A stretch of 64,000 nucleotides of DNA, from positions 1-64,000 of the forward strand of contig JAKVON010000002.1 in the NCBI GenBank assembly GCA_022482785.1. The letters run 5' to 3'. This DNA is from Atopobiaceae bacterium (GTDB taxonomy: Bacteria; Actinomycetota; Coriobacteriia; Coriobacteriales; Atopobiaceae). A model generated the notes under the pieces. That model did not search any database, had not been told where the DNA came from, and saw only the letters and a list, made by a program, of their open reading frames with translations. Made by a program: the position numbers and the translations under genes. This document shows positions 39,519 through 49,101 of the stretch, piece after piece; position 1 is the first letter of the stretch, and every line of letters starts with the position of its first letter.

Positions 39519-41132
39519 ATGGCAGACATCGCGAAGCCGTCCTACTACGTAACGACGCCCATCTACTACGTCAACGCGGCGCCGCACCTCGGCACCGCCT
39601 ACTGCACCATCCTCTGCGACGTCCAGGCGCGCTTCCGCCGCGCGATGGGCTTCGACACGATGCTGCTCACGGGCCTCGACGAGCATGGCGAGAAGGTCGC
39701 GGACGCCGCGGCCGAGCACGACATGACGCCCCAGCAGTGGTGCGACTCGCTCGTCCCCGCGTTCACCGACCTCTGGAAGACCCTCGAGATCTCCAACGAC
39801 GACTTCATCCGCACCACCGAGGACCGCCAGACCCGCGCCGTCCAGCGCCTCTGGGAGGTCCTCCGTGACAGGGGCTACGTCTACAAGGGCACCTACGATG
39901 GCTGGTACTGCGTCCCCGAGGAGACCCACTTCACCGAGACCCAGGTGCGCCATGCAGACGAGGAGCGACACACCGAGGGCCAGCACCTCTGCCCCGACTG
40001 CGGGCGCCCCCTCGAGCGCGTCCAGGAGGAGAGCTGGTTCTTCAAGCTCTCCGCCTTCCAGGACCAGCTGCTCGAGCTCTACTCGGCGCACCCGGAGTTC
40101 GTCGAGCCGGAGATTCGCCGCAACGAGGTGGTCTCGTTCGTCGAGGGCGGCCTCAAGGACCTCTCCATCTCGCGCACGAGCTTCGACTGGGGCGTTCCGC
40201 TGCCCTTCGACGAGAGGCATGTCACCTACGTGTGGTTCGACGCCCTGATCAACTACATCGCCGCCGTCGGCTACGGGGACGACTCCGCCGCGGCGCGCTC
40301 CGAGCTCTCCCGCCGCTGGCCCGCGCAGGCCCACGTGGTGGGCAAGGACATCATCCGCTTCCACTGCGTCATCTGGCCGGCCATGCTCATGGCCGCGGGC
40401 CTGCCCATCCCCGAGCGCGTCTTCGTGCACGGCTTCCTCATGGTCAAGAACTCCCAGACCGGTGCCGGCGAGAAGATGTCCAAGAGCCGCGGCAATGCCA
40501 TCGCCCCCCAGGACGTGATCGACATGCTCGGCGTCGAGGGCTACCGGTACTACTTCATGACCGATGTCGCGCACGGCCAGGACTCCTCCATCTCGTTCGA
40601 CCGCATGGAGCAGGTCTACAACACCGATCTCGCCAACTCCTGGGGCAACCTCGTCTCGCGCACCGTCTCCATGAGCGCGAAGTACTTCGACGGCCGTTCC
40701 CCCCAGCTGCCCGCAGGGTGGGGCGAGAGGCCCTCGCCGCTTCGCGACATCGCGCGGGGGCTGGTCGAGCGCTATGCGGAGCGCATGTCGGAGTTCGACT
40801 ACGCCGGGGGGATCGGCCAGGTCATGGAGCTCGTCCATGCGGCGAACCGCTACATCGAGGATTCCGAGCCCTGGGCGCTCGCGAAGGACCCCGCCAAGGC
40901 GGACGAGCTCGCCTTCGTCATCGGCGGCCTGCTCGAGGCCATCCGCGTCTCCGCCCACCTGCTCGCGCCGGTCATGCCCGAGACCTCGGCGGAGACCCTG
41001 CGCCGGCTCTCCCTCGGCGACGAGGCGGACTCCTGCGACCTTTCGGCCGTCTGCTCCTGGGGGCGGATGCCCGGCGGCGTCGCCCTCGCGAAGGGGCCGG
41101 CACTCTTCCCGCGCCTCGACGTCGCGAGGTAG
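39519..41132 (+). CDS. metG: Methionyl-tRNA synthetase
   Basis: It charges tRNA-Met. The HIGH equivalent is NAAPHLGTAYCTI near residue 20, and KMSKSRGNAI lies near residue 319. A CPDCGRPL half of a zinc knuckle is present. At 537 aa it is the short form without the C-terminal tRNA-binding dimer domain. A -10-like TACAAT lies at 39460-39465, 54 bases upstream. No T-box leader is visible. rsmA and the TatD-family gene follow, a common bacterial order. Confidence 0.96.
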   Translation: MADIAKPSYYVTTPIYYVNAAPHLGTAYCTILCDVQARFRRAMGFDTMLLTGLDEHGEKVADAAAEHDMTPQQWCDSLVPAFTDLWKTLEISNDDFIRTTEDRQTRAVQRLWEVLRDRGYVYKGTYDGWYCVPEETHFTETQVRHADEERHTEGQHLCPDCGRPLERVQEESWFFKLSAFQDQLLELYSAHPEFVEPEIRRNEVVSFVEGGLKDLSISRTSFDWGVPLPFDERHVTYVWFDALINYIAAVGYGDDSAAARSELSRRWPAQAHVVGKDIIRFHCVIWPAMLMAAGLPIPERVFVHGFLMVKNSQTGAGEKMSKSRGNAIAPQDVIDMLGVEGYRYYFMTDVAHGQDSSISFDRMEQVYNTDLANSWGNLVSRTVSMSAKYFDGRSPQLPAGWGERPSPLRDIARGLVERYAERMSEFDYAGGIGQVMELVHAANRYIEDSEPWALAKDPAKADELAFVIGGLLEAIRVSAHLLAPVMPETSAETLRRLSLGDEADSCDLSAVCSWGRMPGGVALAKGPALFPRLDVAR

Positions 41133-41177
41133 GGGCCCTTCCGCCCGTTCGTCCCGACAGGGAGGCTGGGAGCATCC

Positions 41178-42083
41178 ATGTATTCCGAGCTTGCGAACAT
41201 CCACGAGACGCGCCGCGTGCTCGAGGAGTACGGCCTGGCCACGAAGAAGCGGCTCGGCCAGAACTTCCTCGTCTCGGACGACGTGATCGGCCGCATCCTC
41301 GATCTCGCCGAGCTCGATGGCAGCGACGTGGTGCTCGAGGTGGGGCCGGGAATCGGCACCCTCACGGTGGCGATGCTGCCCCGCGCCGGCGCCGTCGTCG
41401 CGCTCGAGGCCGACCCCTCGCTCGAGCGCGCCCTCGCGCATGCCGCAGACGCCTTCCCGGGCCGTCTCTCCCTCGTGATGGGCGACGCCCTGAGGGCGAC
41501 TCCCGCCAGCGTCGCGCGCGCCGTGGCGTCGCTGGGCCTCGACGGGCTCGCGGCGAGCCCCGACAAGCTCGTCTCGAACCTTCCCTACCAGGTGGCCGCC
41601 ACCGTCCTCATGCGGTTCATGCAGCAGATGACCTCGCTCGACCGAGCGGTCGTCATGGTGCAGGCGGAGGTCGCCGACCGCATCGCCGCCGTCCCCGGGA
41701 CGAAGGCATACGGGGCCTACACCGCGAAGCTCGCCCTCGAGGGCGAGGTCACCGGACGCTTCGAGGTGGGCCCGGGATGCTTCTGCCCTCCGCCGCACGT
41801 GTCGAGCGCGGTGGTGCGCATCGAGCGCCGCACGCCTCGCGACCCCGAGACGGGCGAGCCCCTGTGCCGCGAGCGCGTCGCGCGCGTCTGCCGGGTGATC
41901 GACGCGGCGTTCGCCCAGCGAAGGAAGACCATCCGCAACTCCATGTCCGCCTCGGGCCTCGACCGCGCCGGGCTCGACGCGGCGTTCGCCGACGCGGGGA
42001 TCGACCCGGGGTGCCGCGCCGAGACCCTCTCCCCGGCGGACTTCGTCCGCCTGGCGTCGGCGATCGAGGGAGGCTCGCTATGA
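41178..42083 (+). CDS. rsmA: 16S rRNA dimethyladenosine transferase (KsgA)
   Basis: It dimethylates A1518 and A1519 of 16S rRNA late in 30S assembly. Motifs are KKRLGQNFLVSDDVIGRIL, the SAM site VLEVGPGIGTLTVAML, and the catalytic DKLVSNLPYQVAATVLMRF. The C-terminal domain has FAQRRKTIRNSMSASGL. Length 301 aa is normal. It overlaps the next gene by 4 bases (ATGA). Confidence 0.96.
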   Translation: MYSELANIHETRRVLEEYGLATKKRLGQNFLVSDDVIGRILDLAELDGSDVVLEVGPGIGTLTVAMLPRAGAVVALEADPSLERALAHAADAFPGRLSLVMGDALRATPASVARAVASLGLDGLAASPDKLVSNLPYQVAATVLMRFMQQMTSLDRAVVMVQAEVADRIAAVPGTKAYGAYTAKLALEGEVTGRFEVGPGCFCPPPHVSSAVVRIERRTPRDPETGEPLCRERVARVCRVIDAAFAQRRKTIRNSMSASGLDRAGLDAAFADAGIDPGCRAETLSPADFVRLASAIEGGSL

Positions 42084-43102
42084 GCTCGCCCGACGTGTCC
42101 CCGGCCGCCCTCGCCCCGTCGGACGGCATCCTGTTCCACACGCGGAAGGGCAAGCCGAGGGAGTTCCCGCGGCCCCTGGCGCCGCTGGCTGACACCCATG
42201 GGCATGTCCCCCTCCTCGAGCAGGGCGCTCCCGCCGACGTCCTCGCCCGTGCCGCGCTCGCGGGCGTCCGCCTGGTCGTGATCCCGGTCGACCCCGTCGA
42301 GGACAGGCTCGACCCCCTGTCGGTCCCCGCCGGGATTGCCCGATGGCTCGACGGCGCGCGTCGCGCGCTCGAGGGCTACGCCTCGCTCGGCCTCCTCCCG
42401 CCCGACTTCGGCGGCAGGGCGGCGGGCCTCGAGTCCCCCGTCGAGGTGCGGATCGTCGCGGGGGCGCACCCCTATGGCGCCGCGGGGCTCGACGAGGCGG
42501 CCCGCTCGAGGCTCTCCGCGCTCCTCGACGACCCCCGGTGCGTGGGCGTGGGGGAGTTCGGGCTCGACTACACCTGCGACGTCGACAGGGGCATCCAGGA
42601 GGAGGCCTTTCGCGAGCAGCTCCGCATCGCGCTCGACCGAGGCCTTCCCGCCGAGCTCCACATCCGCGACGAGAAGGGCGACGCCGCCCATCGCGCCCAT
42701 GCGGACGCCCTGCGCGTCCTTGCCGAGGAGGGGCTGCCCGAGGCCGGGTGCGACCTGCACTGCTTCACCGACGACGCCTCGGTGATGCGCCCCTTCGTCG
42801 AGATGGGCTGTCATGTGGCGTTCGGCGGGGTCGCGACCTTCAGGAAGTCGGACGACGTCCGCCTCGCGGCGGTCGAGTGCCCCGCCTCGCGGCTCCTCTC
42901 CGAGACCGACTGCCCCTACATGGCCCCGGAGCCGCTTCGGGGCTCCGAGTGCGAGCCGGCCATGGTCTGCTTCTCGGCCGCCCGCGTCGCCGAGGAGCGC
43001 GAGCGGGCGGGGGTCGGGCGGCGCCAGGAGACCTACGATGCCCTCTGGGACAACGCCCGCTCCCTCTTCGGGCTGGCCGGCGGCTCCGTGGGCGCCCTGT
43101 AG
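42080..43102 (+). CDS. TatD-family metal-dependent hydrolase
   Basis: TatD proteins are metal-dependent DNases or phosphoesterases. Metal ligands are seen in LADTHGHVPLL, VGVGEFGLDYTCDVDRG, LPAELHIRDEKGD and the late SETDCPYMAPEPLRG. The protein is about 340 aa, longer than usual (about 260), with about 45 extra N-terminal residues. The first metal motif is DTHGH, where typical members have DxHxH as well, so it is consistent. It follows rsmA in the common metG-tatD-rsmA neighbourhood. Confidence 0.88.
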   Translation: MSSPDVSPAALAPSDGILFHTRKGKPREFPRPLAPLADTHGHVPLLEQGAPADVLARAALAGVRLVVIPVDPVEDRLDPLSVPAGIARWLDGARRALEGYASLGLLPPDFGGRAAGLESPVEVRIVAGAHPYGAAGLDEAARSRLSALLDDPRCVGVGEFGLDYTCDVDRGIQEEAFREQLRIALDRGLPAELHIRDEKGDAAHRAHADALRVLAEEGLPEAGCDLHCFTDDASVMRPFVEMGCHVAFGGVATFRKSDDVRLAAVECPASRLLSETDCPYMAPEPLRGSECEPAMVCFSAARVAEERERAGVGRRQETYDALWDNARSLFGLAGGSVGAL

Positions 43103-43210
43103 GCAGGTCGTCCGGGCGTCGTCCGCACGGCGGGCTATGCTACCATGACCTCGGAAATGTTCCGTCCGCGCGATTCGTGGCGCAGGCCGTGACCCGAGGG
43201 GAGGGGCGCC

Positions 43211-44131
43211 GTGGCAATCGTCTTCCATGCCGATGACTTCGGGATCACCCCCGAGCAGTCGGGCCGGATCCTCGACTGCCGCGAGCACGGCATCCTGAAC
43301 TCGCTGTCGGTCATCGTGACCAGCCCCCGCCTCGACGAGTGCCTCCCCCTCCTCGAGACCCGCGGCGAGGGGCTCCTCGTCGGGCTCCACGCGAACGTCG
43401 TCGAGGGCAGGTGCCTCTCCGATCCTGCCGACGTCCCCCTGCTCGTCGACGAGCAGGGCGTCTTCCGGCAGAGCTTCGCCTCCATGCTCAGGCTCTCGCA
43501 GGGGAGGTCCCACGACGAGCTCGCCGCCCAGCTCGAGCGCGAGCTGTCCGCCCAGATATCCCTCTTCGCCGAGCGCGTGCCCCAGGCCCGCGACCACCTC
43601 CGCGTCGACGGCCACCAGCACTTCCAGCTCATCCCCGCGGTGTTCGAGGCCCTGCTCGCGGCCATCCAGTCCAGCGGCTGCCATCTTGACTACCTGCGCG
43701 TTCCGGCCGAGCCCACGTCCCCGTTCCTGACGTCTGGGGTCATGGGCGGCGTGGAGCCTCTCAACTGGGTCAAGCACGGCCTGCTCGACTGGCTCTGGGG
43801 CATCGACTCTGCCCGCCTTCCCTCCTACCGGAGCGTCTCCGCCCTCTTCTGCGGCATCTGCTTCTCGGGCCATATGGATGCGGAGCGGGTCTCGCGGGTC
43901 TTCCCGGCCTTCATGCGGCTCGCCCGGCGCGAGGAGATGGACGTCGAGTTCCTGTTCCACCCCGGCCGCGTCGCCGACCGCGCCTCGTGCCTCAACCCCG
44001 GGCTCGAGGGCTTCGTGGAGTTCAGCACGGGCGAGGGACGGGACGTCGAGCGCGCCGCGCTCATGTCCCTGCGGCTGGGCCATGACGGCTCCGGGTCGCC
44101 GGTCCTCGTCGCGCCTTCGAGCGAGGCCTAG
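43211..44131 (+). CDS. YdjC/ChbG-family carbohydrate deacetylase
   Basis: The family removes acetyl groups from chito-oligosaccharides or related sugars using a divalent metal. Metal ligands are in IVFHADDFGITPEQ (Asp pair near residue 8), LVGLHANVVEG and RVDGHQHFQLIP. Length 306 aa is normal. The GTG at 43211 is preceded by GAGGGGAGGGG. The next gene encodes a YfhO-type membrane protein starting 5 bases later, so they may act on the same glycan. Confidence 0.85.
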   Translation: MAIVFHADDFGITPEQSGRILDCREHGILNSLSVIVTSPRLDECLPLLETRGEGLLVGLHANVVEGRCLSDPADVPLLVDEQGVFRQSFASMLRLSQGRSHDELAAQLERELSAQISLFAERVPQARDHLRVDGHQHFQLIPAVFEALLAAIQSSGCHLDYLRVPAEPTSPFLTSGVMGGVEPLNWVKHGLLDWLWGIDSARLPSYRSVSALFCGICFSGHMDAERVSRVFPAFMRLARREEMDVEFLFHPGRVADRASCLNPGLEGFVEFSTGEGRDVERAALMSLRLGHDGSGSPVLVAPSSEA

Positions 44132-44136
44132 GCACG

Positions 44137-46821
44137 ATGGGGCGGGAACGGCTCCGGCCCGTGGCCATGGGCCTCCTCTCCTTCCTCGTCCCCCTTGCCA
44201 TCCTCTGCGTCGTGTTCGCCCTGCGCGGCCTCTATCCCTTCGGGACGGGGAGCGTCGCCGTCTGGGACATGCTCATCCAGTACGTCGGCTACTTCGGCTG
44301 GCTCTGCAACGTCATGCACGGGCAGGGGAGCCTGCTCTACTCGTTCACCCAAGGCCTGGGCGAGAGCACGGTGGCCCTGCTCGCCTATCACCTCTCGAGC
44401 CCCTTCAACCTGCTCCTGGCCTTCTTCGACTCGGGCCACATGCTCGAGTTCGTGAACGTCCTCACGCTCGCCAAGCTCCCGTGCGCGGGGCTTGCCTGCT
44501 GGCTCTACCTCAGGCGCCGCATCGGCGACGGCCCGATGTCGCTCCTCCTCTCGACCTCCTACGCCCTCTCCGGCTACTGCGTGGGCGAGTGCAGCAACAT
44601 CATGTGGATCGACGGGGTCATCATGCTCCCGCTGGTCGCCCTGGGCGTGGACGGCCTCGTCGAGGACGGCCGCGCCCTCGGGCTGTTCCTGGGCGTGGGG
44701 TGCTCGATCGTGTTCAACTGGTACGTGGGCTACATGGTCTGCCTCTTCTGCATCCTCTACTTCGTCTACCGCGAGTACGTCCTCGGGCGCATCCGCACGA
44801 TCGGCCATGACCTCCTGAGGTTCCTCCCCACGCTCGCCCTCGGCGTCGCGTCGAGCCTCGCGCTGTTCCTTCCCGCGGTGCTGGGCCTCCTCCAGGCGAC
44901 GGAGGGGAGCTTCTCGAGCTCCGAGGTCCTCAACCTGAACCTCGCCACGAACCCCTGGCAGCTCGGCTCGTTCTTCTGCATCACCTCGGCGCCGGGACAG
45001 GCCTGGAGCGCGACCCCGCCCGTGTATGCCAGCGCCGTCTCCCTCGTCCTGTGCGCCTCGCTCCTCGTCGGGCGGGCCGCCCGCCCCTCTCGCAAGGTTG
45101 CCTTCTCCCTGCTTCTGGCGGCAAGCCTCCTCGGCCTGGTCTTCAGCGGGGCCGAGGCGTTCTGGAGCGTGCTCAAGGCCGTGACCTCGTTCTACTTCCG
45201 CCATGCGTTCGTGGTCGACTTCACCGTCGTCGTCGGCGCGGCCGAGGGCTGGCTGGCCCTTTGCGGCCAGGACCGCCCGCGCGCGGGGCGTGTGCTCGCC
45301 CTGGCCGCCGGTGCCTGCATGGCCTTCGTCGGCGGCTCGTTCGCCGTCAGCCAGCTCGTCTCGGCCAGCCTCACGGTCGACGCCGCCGCCGTCCTGGCCG
45401 AGCTCGCCTGCCTCGCGTGCGCGGCCCTCCTCGCCCTCGCCCTCCTTTCGGGCGAGCGTGGGGAGGGCGAGGGCGTGCCTGCCGGCGCGGCGCGCACGCG
45501 GGCCGTCGCCGTCGTCGCGGTGGCGGCCCTCGGCATGGAGCTCGGGTACAACGCCTGGGTCAACTTCGCCCGATGCAAGACGGACGCCGACACCTACGAC
45601 GGCTACATCGCCTCGATGGCGCAGGTCTACTCCGACATCCGGGCCGACGAGCCCCCCGGCGTCCTCGTGGGGCAGGCGGGCCTCACCTACCTCGGCAGCC
45701 GCGTGACCTCGCAGGCCCCCACGACTGCCGAGCCCTACCTCTTCGGGACCCAGGGCCTGAACGAGTACACCTCGATGGTCAACAAGTCCACCGAGACCCT
45801 CATGCAGGCCCTCGGCTACTCGGAGTCCTCGATGGTGTACGGCCACTACTACAACTCGCCCCAGTACGTTCCCGACACGCTCCTCGGCATGGGCTACGCC
45901 ATCTCGCCCGTGAGCCCCGTGAACGCCACCGAGGTTGCGGGCATCGCGATTCCCTCAGACGGCTACCGCCTCTACCGCTACGACCGCCGCCTCCCCTTCG
46001 CCTATGGGGTCTCGGCGGACCAGACGGACATCGTCTGGTCGACGGACCCCTTCGACAACCAGGAGGCGCTCCTCTCCTCCATGACGGACGTCGAGCTCGA
46101 CCAGGCCCTCTACGTGCCTGCCGTCGTCGACGAGGTCGAGGGCGACGGGAGCAGGCCGGCAAGGCGCGAGTTCGACGTGACCGTCATCCAGGCCGGTCCC
46201 ACCTACCTCTCTCTCCCGTCGCTGTTCGCGGTCACCAAGTGGGGAAACGCCGCGCTCTACGCTACCGTCCAGGTCAACGGGCAGACCGTCGAGCAGGTCG
46301 GGAGCGGGTTCAACAACAACGTCCTCTACCTCGGCGAGTGCGACGAGGGCGCCAGCCTCCACGTCACGATCGAGCTCAAGGACCCGAACGCCGTGATCTC
46401 CGTCTTCGGCAACGAGCCCGTGCGCGACTACCTCTGGAGCCAGTCGGCCTCCGACGTCATCAAGGTGGAGACCCTCGACGTCGCCCTCTTCGAGTCGAGC
46501 CTCGAGTCGCTCGACACCACGGGCCTCTCCGGCCTCTCGGTCTACGACGGCCACGTGAGCTGCGACTTCGAGGCCGCGAATGACGAGTGCGCGATGTTCC
46601 GCGTCCCGTACGACCCGGGATGGACGGCTACGGTGGACGGGACGCCGGCAGACGTCGTCCAGTGCTACTCGGCGCTGACGGGGGTGGAGCTTTCCGCCGG
46701 GCGCCACCATGTCGAGCTCACCTACGAGACGCCGGGGCTTCGGGCGGGAATCGTGGCCTCCGTCTGTGCGGTCGCGGCGTTCGCGCTGCTCGAGCGCATG
46801 GTCTGGCGGAGGCGCAGCTAG
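44137..46821 (+). CDS. YfhO-family multispan membrane protein
   Basis: This 894 aa protein has about 13 membrane helices in the first 450 residues and a beta-rich extracytoplasmic part. A last helix (ASVCAVAAFALLERM) sits at the C-terminus. The family hallmark opening RGLYPFGTGSVAVWDMLIQY and SFTQGLGESTVALLAYHLSS are clear. YfhO proteins resemble GT-C glycosyltransferases and in Firmicutes modify lipoteichoic acid with sugars. The donor and acceptor here are unknown. It is coupled to the deacetylase upstream. Confidence 0.88.
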   Translation: MGRERLRPVAMGLLSFLVPLAILCVVFALRGLYPFGTGSVAVWDMLIQYVGYFGWLCNVMHGQGSLLYSFTQGLGESTVALLAYHLSSPFNLLLAFFDSGHMLEFVNVLTLAKLPCAGLACWLYLRRRIGDGPMSLLLSTSYALSGYCVGECSNIMWIDGVIMLPLVALGVDGLVEDGRALGLFLGVGCSIVFNWYVGYMVCLFCILYFVYREYVLGRIRTIGHDLLRFLPTLALGVASSLALFLPAVLGLLQATEGSFSSSEVLNLNLATNPWQLGSFFCITSAPGQAWSATPPVYASAVSLVLCASLLVGRAARPSRKVAFSLLLAASLLGLVFSGAEAFWSVLKAVTSFYFRHAFVVDFTVVVGAAEGWLALCGQDRPRAGRVLALAAGACMAFVGGSFAVSQLVSASLTVDAAAVLAELACLACAALLALALLSGERGEGEGVPAGAARTRAVAVVAVAALGMELGYNAWVNFARCKTDADTYDGYIASMAQVYSDIRADEPPGVLVGQAGLTYLGSRVTSQAPTTAEPYLFGTQGLNEYTSMVNKSTETLMQALGYSESSMVYGHYYNSPQYVPDTLLGMGYAISPVSPVNATEVAGIAIPSDGYRLYRYDRRLPFAYGVSADQTDIVWSTDPFDNQEALLSSMTDVELDQALYVPAVVDEVEGDGSRPARREFDVTVIQAGPTYLSLPSLFAVTKWGNAALYATVQVNGQTVEQVGSGFNNNVLYLGECDEGASLHVTIELKDPNAVISVFGNEPVRDYLWSQSASDVIKVETLDVALFESSLESLDTTGLSGLSVYDGHVSCDFEAANDECAMFRVPYDPGWTATVDGTPADVVQCYSALTGVELSAGRHHVELTYETPGLRAGIVASVCAVAAFALLERMVWRRRS

Positions 46822-46853
46822 CGCCCCCGCCTGCCCGGGCCCGTCCCGCGTGC

Positions 46854-46859
46854 TATCCT
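46854..46859 (+). promoter_or_regulatory. Extended -10 element upstream of comF
   Basis: TGC TATCCT (46851-46859) is an extended -10, 50 bases before the comF start. No clear -35 is visible, as expected for this promoter type. Confidence 0.35.
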
Positions 46860-46908
46860 GTTCGCACCGTGCGGCCCTCTCCAGCCCAGACGCTGGAGGT
46901 CGGCAATC

Positions 46909-47667
46909 GTGCCCGTTAGAAATCAGCCGCTTTCTGACAGATTCCCCGGATCCCTTCGCCTGCTCGTCGGCTCCGCCTCGGAGCTCCTGTGGCCCACGCG
47001 CTGCGTCGGCTGCGAGAAGCCGGCGACACTCCTGTGCGACGGCTGCCGCGCGTCGCTCCCGTGGATCGAGCAGCGCTGGGCCTGCCCGACATGCGGCGCC
47101 CCCTTCGGGTACCTCACCTGCACCGAATGCCATGGGGACTGGCCTGCGCGCGCCACCGTGGCCGCCCTCTCCCATGAGGGCGCGGCGGCGAGGCTCGTCA
47201 CCTGCTACAAGGACGCCCACGAGCTGAGGCTGGCCCCCGTCCTCGCGGCGGCGGTCGCGACCGCCCTCGACGAGGCGTCGGGCTGGCCCGCGGCAGACGG
47301 CTCCCCGCGCTTCGAGCCGGGCGACGTCGACGCCGTGACCTTCGTCCCGGCGACCCCCGAGGCCTATGCCCGCAGGGGGTTCGACCACATGGAGCCGGTG
47401 GCGACGGCGCTCGGGGCCTTCCTCGGGCTTCCCGTCGCCGACGTCCTGGCGCGCGGGAGCGCCTCGGACCAGCGCCTCCTCGGGAGGGAGGAGCGCCGGG
47501 AGAACATCCGCGGCTCCGTTCGCGCCGTCGACGACGTGTCCGGGATGTCGCTCCTCCTCGTCGACGATGTCCTCACGACCGGCTCCACGATGGGGGCCTG
47601 TGCCGAGGCCCTTCTGGCCCGTGGGGCCCGGAGGGTCTCGTGCGCCGCCGCGACGCGTGTGTGGTGA
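46909..47667 (+). CDS. ComF-family protein (phosphoribosyltransferase-like)
   Basis: ComF proteins are linked to DNA uptake and have a phosphoribosyltransferase fold. The zinc knuckles CVGCEKPATLLCDGCRASLP and CPTCGAPFGYLTCTEC are at the N-terminus. The PRPP-binding loop is LLLVDDVLTTGSTMGACAEA near the end, and the RRGFDHMEPVA block lies in the middle. Length is 252 aa from GTG 46909 (GGAGG 10 bases before). No other competence genes are nearby. Tad pili and ComF in one window do not by themselves show transformation. Confidence 0.9.
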   Translation: MPVRNQPLSDRFPGSLRLLVGSASELLWPTRCVGCEKPATLLCDGCRASLPWIEQRWACPTCGAPFGYLTCTECHGDWPARATVAALSHEGAAARLVTCYKDAHELRLAPVLAAAVATALDEASGWPAADGSPRFEPGDVDAVTFVPATPEAYARRGFDHMEPVATALGAFLGLPVADVLARGSASDQRLLGREERRENIRGSVRAVDDVSGMSLLLVDDVLTTGSTMGACAEALLARGARRVSCAAATRVW

Positions 47668-47692
47668 GATGCATACAAAGCGCATACCTGCC

Positions 47693-47711
47693 ATAACAGA
47701 CCTGTTATACT
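47693..47711 (+). promoter_or_regulatory. Promoter with palindromic operator upstream of the lipoprotein leader
   Basis: A perfect palindrome ATAACAG-AC-CTGTTAT (47693-47708) overlaps a -10 TATACT (47706-47711). Two copies of GCATAC (47671 and 47682) lie just upstream. The layout suggests a repressor binding over the -10. Transcription would start about 315 bases before the lipoprotein gene. Confidence 0.5.
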
Positions 47712-47728
47712 GATAAAGTCTCATCCCA

Positions 47729-48032
47729 GGTCTGTGGTTGCGGGGACAGGCCGCGAGGCTCGTCCCCTAGTCCAAGGCAGACGAGGTCGAAAGGATCCAC
47801 GTAAGCGCGGGCGTGCGCGTCCTCGCGAGCATGGCTCGTCCTAGGAGTAAGACGCACCGCCCGTCGACAGAGGCATCCCGCCTCGCGGGCGAGAGGGTCG
47901 CAAGTGCCGGGCGCCGCGGTGTCCGCGCGCGAAGGCCCCTGTGCGCGAGTGTGGGGTCAAATACCAGGTCAGCTGGGAAGAGACAAGGTTCGGACGGGCA
48001 AGGTCTGGTCACGGCGAGAGGCAGGAAACCCC
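47729..48032 (+). promoter_or_regulatory. Long structured leader of the lipoprotein gene, unknown class
   Basis: No protein is seen in these 304 bases. An outer stem GTCTG/CAGAC encloses a GNRA-capped hairpin: GGGGAC (47742-47747), one mismatch, GGCC, GCGA loop, GGCT, GTCCCC (47762-47767). A second nested hairpin near 47810-47856 has CGAGC-ATG-GCTCG inside GTGCGCGTC/GACGCAC. GNRA loops and nested stems are typical of structured RNA. It may be a riboswitch or attenuator for the transporter lipoprotein or a separate small RNA. I could not match it to SAM, T-box, glycine, RNase P or tmRNA consensus. Confidence 0.4.
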
Positions 48033-48989
48033 ATGAAGCGTCGCACGTCACTGCGTCTCGAGGCCATCCTCGCCGCCGCCCTCGTCATGCTCTTCGCCTG
48101 CGCCTGCTCGCTCAACACGCCGTCGGTCGACGCCGCCCTCCAGAAGCAGGCGACGTCTCCCGCCGTGAGCACGCCGGCGATCAAGACGGCGGGCACCCTC
48201 ACCGTGGGCCTCAGGAACACCTCGGTCACGGCTCCCTTCGAGAGCGTGGCCACCTCGGGCGAGGCCACCGGCATGGACGTCGACGTCGCGAGCGCGCTTG
48301 CCGACCAGCTCGGGCTCAGCGTCAAGTTCGTCAGCGTGACCGATGCCAAGAGCGCGCTCGCGGGCACCTGCGACATCGTGATGAACGTCAAGTCGGGCGA
48401 GTCCGGCGACGTCACGGTGGTGGGCTCGTATGCCGAGACGGCGGCCGCCCTGTTCCACAAGGGCGCGACGGCCTCCGTCACGACCTCCGACGTCAATGGC
48501 AAGACCGTGGGCCTGCAGTCGAGCTCCGTCTCGCAGCGCACGCTCGCGCGCACAAACCTGAGCGTCACCCAGAAGGAGTTCACCAACCTCAACGGCGCCT
48601 TCGCCGCCCTCGACGAGGGCTCGGTGGACTACGTGCTCTGCGATGCCTATGCGGGCGGATACCTCGCGACGACGTACGACGACATGGGCTTCTGCGGCTC
48701 GCTCGACGCGCCCACCCCGCTGGGCGTGGGGGTGGCCACCTCGAACGCCACCCTCCAGGGCAGCGTCAAGACGGCCCTGGACACCATCTCGTCCAACGGG
48801 GTGCTGGCGTCCATCCACCAGCGCTGGGTGGGGGACCTGCCCACGCTGGGAGCGTCGAACCAGGTCACGGGCATCACCCTGACCGAGGCGAGCACGGGCT
48901 CGAACGCGGCCTCGAGCACGGACGCGACGTCTGCGACCACGAACGCCGGCAACGGGACCACCGCAGGCTCGAACGCGGTGACGCTCTAG
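48033..48989 (+). CDS. ABC-type substrate-binding lipoprotein, polar amino-acid type (family 3)
   Basis: This 318 aa protein has a lipoprotein signal (EAILAAALVMLFAC, Cys at about 23) and a type II periplasmic-binding fold: AGTLTVGLRNTSVTAPFE, GMDVDVASALADQLGLSVKF and the late HQRWVGDLP. It ends in a Ser/Thr/Ala/Asn-rich tail of about 45 residues, unusual for the family. No permease or ATPase gene is beside it, so it is an orphan binding protein. The long leader upstream suggests regulated expression. The ligand is unknown. Confidence 0.82.
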   Translation: MKRRTSLRLEAILAAALVMLFACACSLNTPSVDAALQKQATSPAVSTPAIKTAGTLTVGLRNTSVTAPFESVATSGEATGMDVDVASALADQLGLSVKFVSVTDAKSALAGTCDIVMNVKSGESGDVTVVGSYAETAAALFHKGATASVTTSDVNGKTVGLQSSSVSQRTLARTNLSVTQKEFTNLNGAFAALDEGSVDYVLCDAYAGGYLATTYDDMGFCGSLDAPTPLGVGVATSNATLQGSVKTALDTISSNGVLASIHQRWVGDLPTLGASNQVTGITLTEASTGSNAASSTDATSATTNAGNGTTAGSNAVTL

Positions 48990-49101
48990 CAAGAGGGGCG
49001 CGTGCCGCCAGGGTTTCGGCCGAATGGGTATCACTTCGATATCGACGGACCCCGGCGCGACCGTGCCGGGGGCAACCAGGAAGCCCACGATTGGAGACGA
49101 C

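Noticed and set aside
47712-48032. RNase P RNA, tmRNA or T-box in the lipoprotein leader
   Set aside because: Their invariant segments (for example the tmRNA tRNA-like end or the T-box TGGNACC) are absent on both strands.
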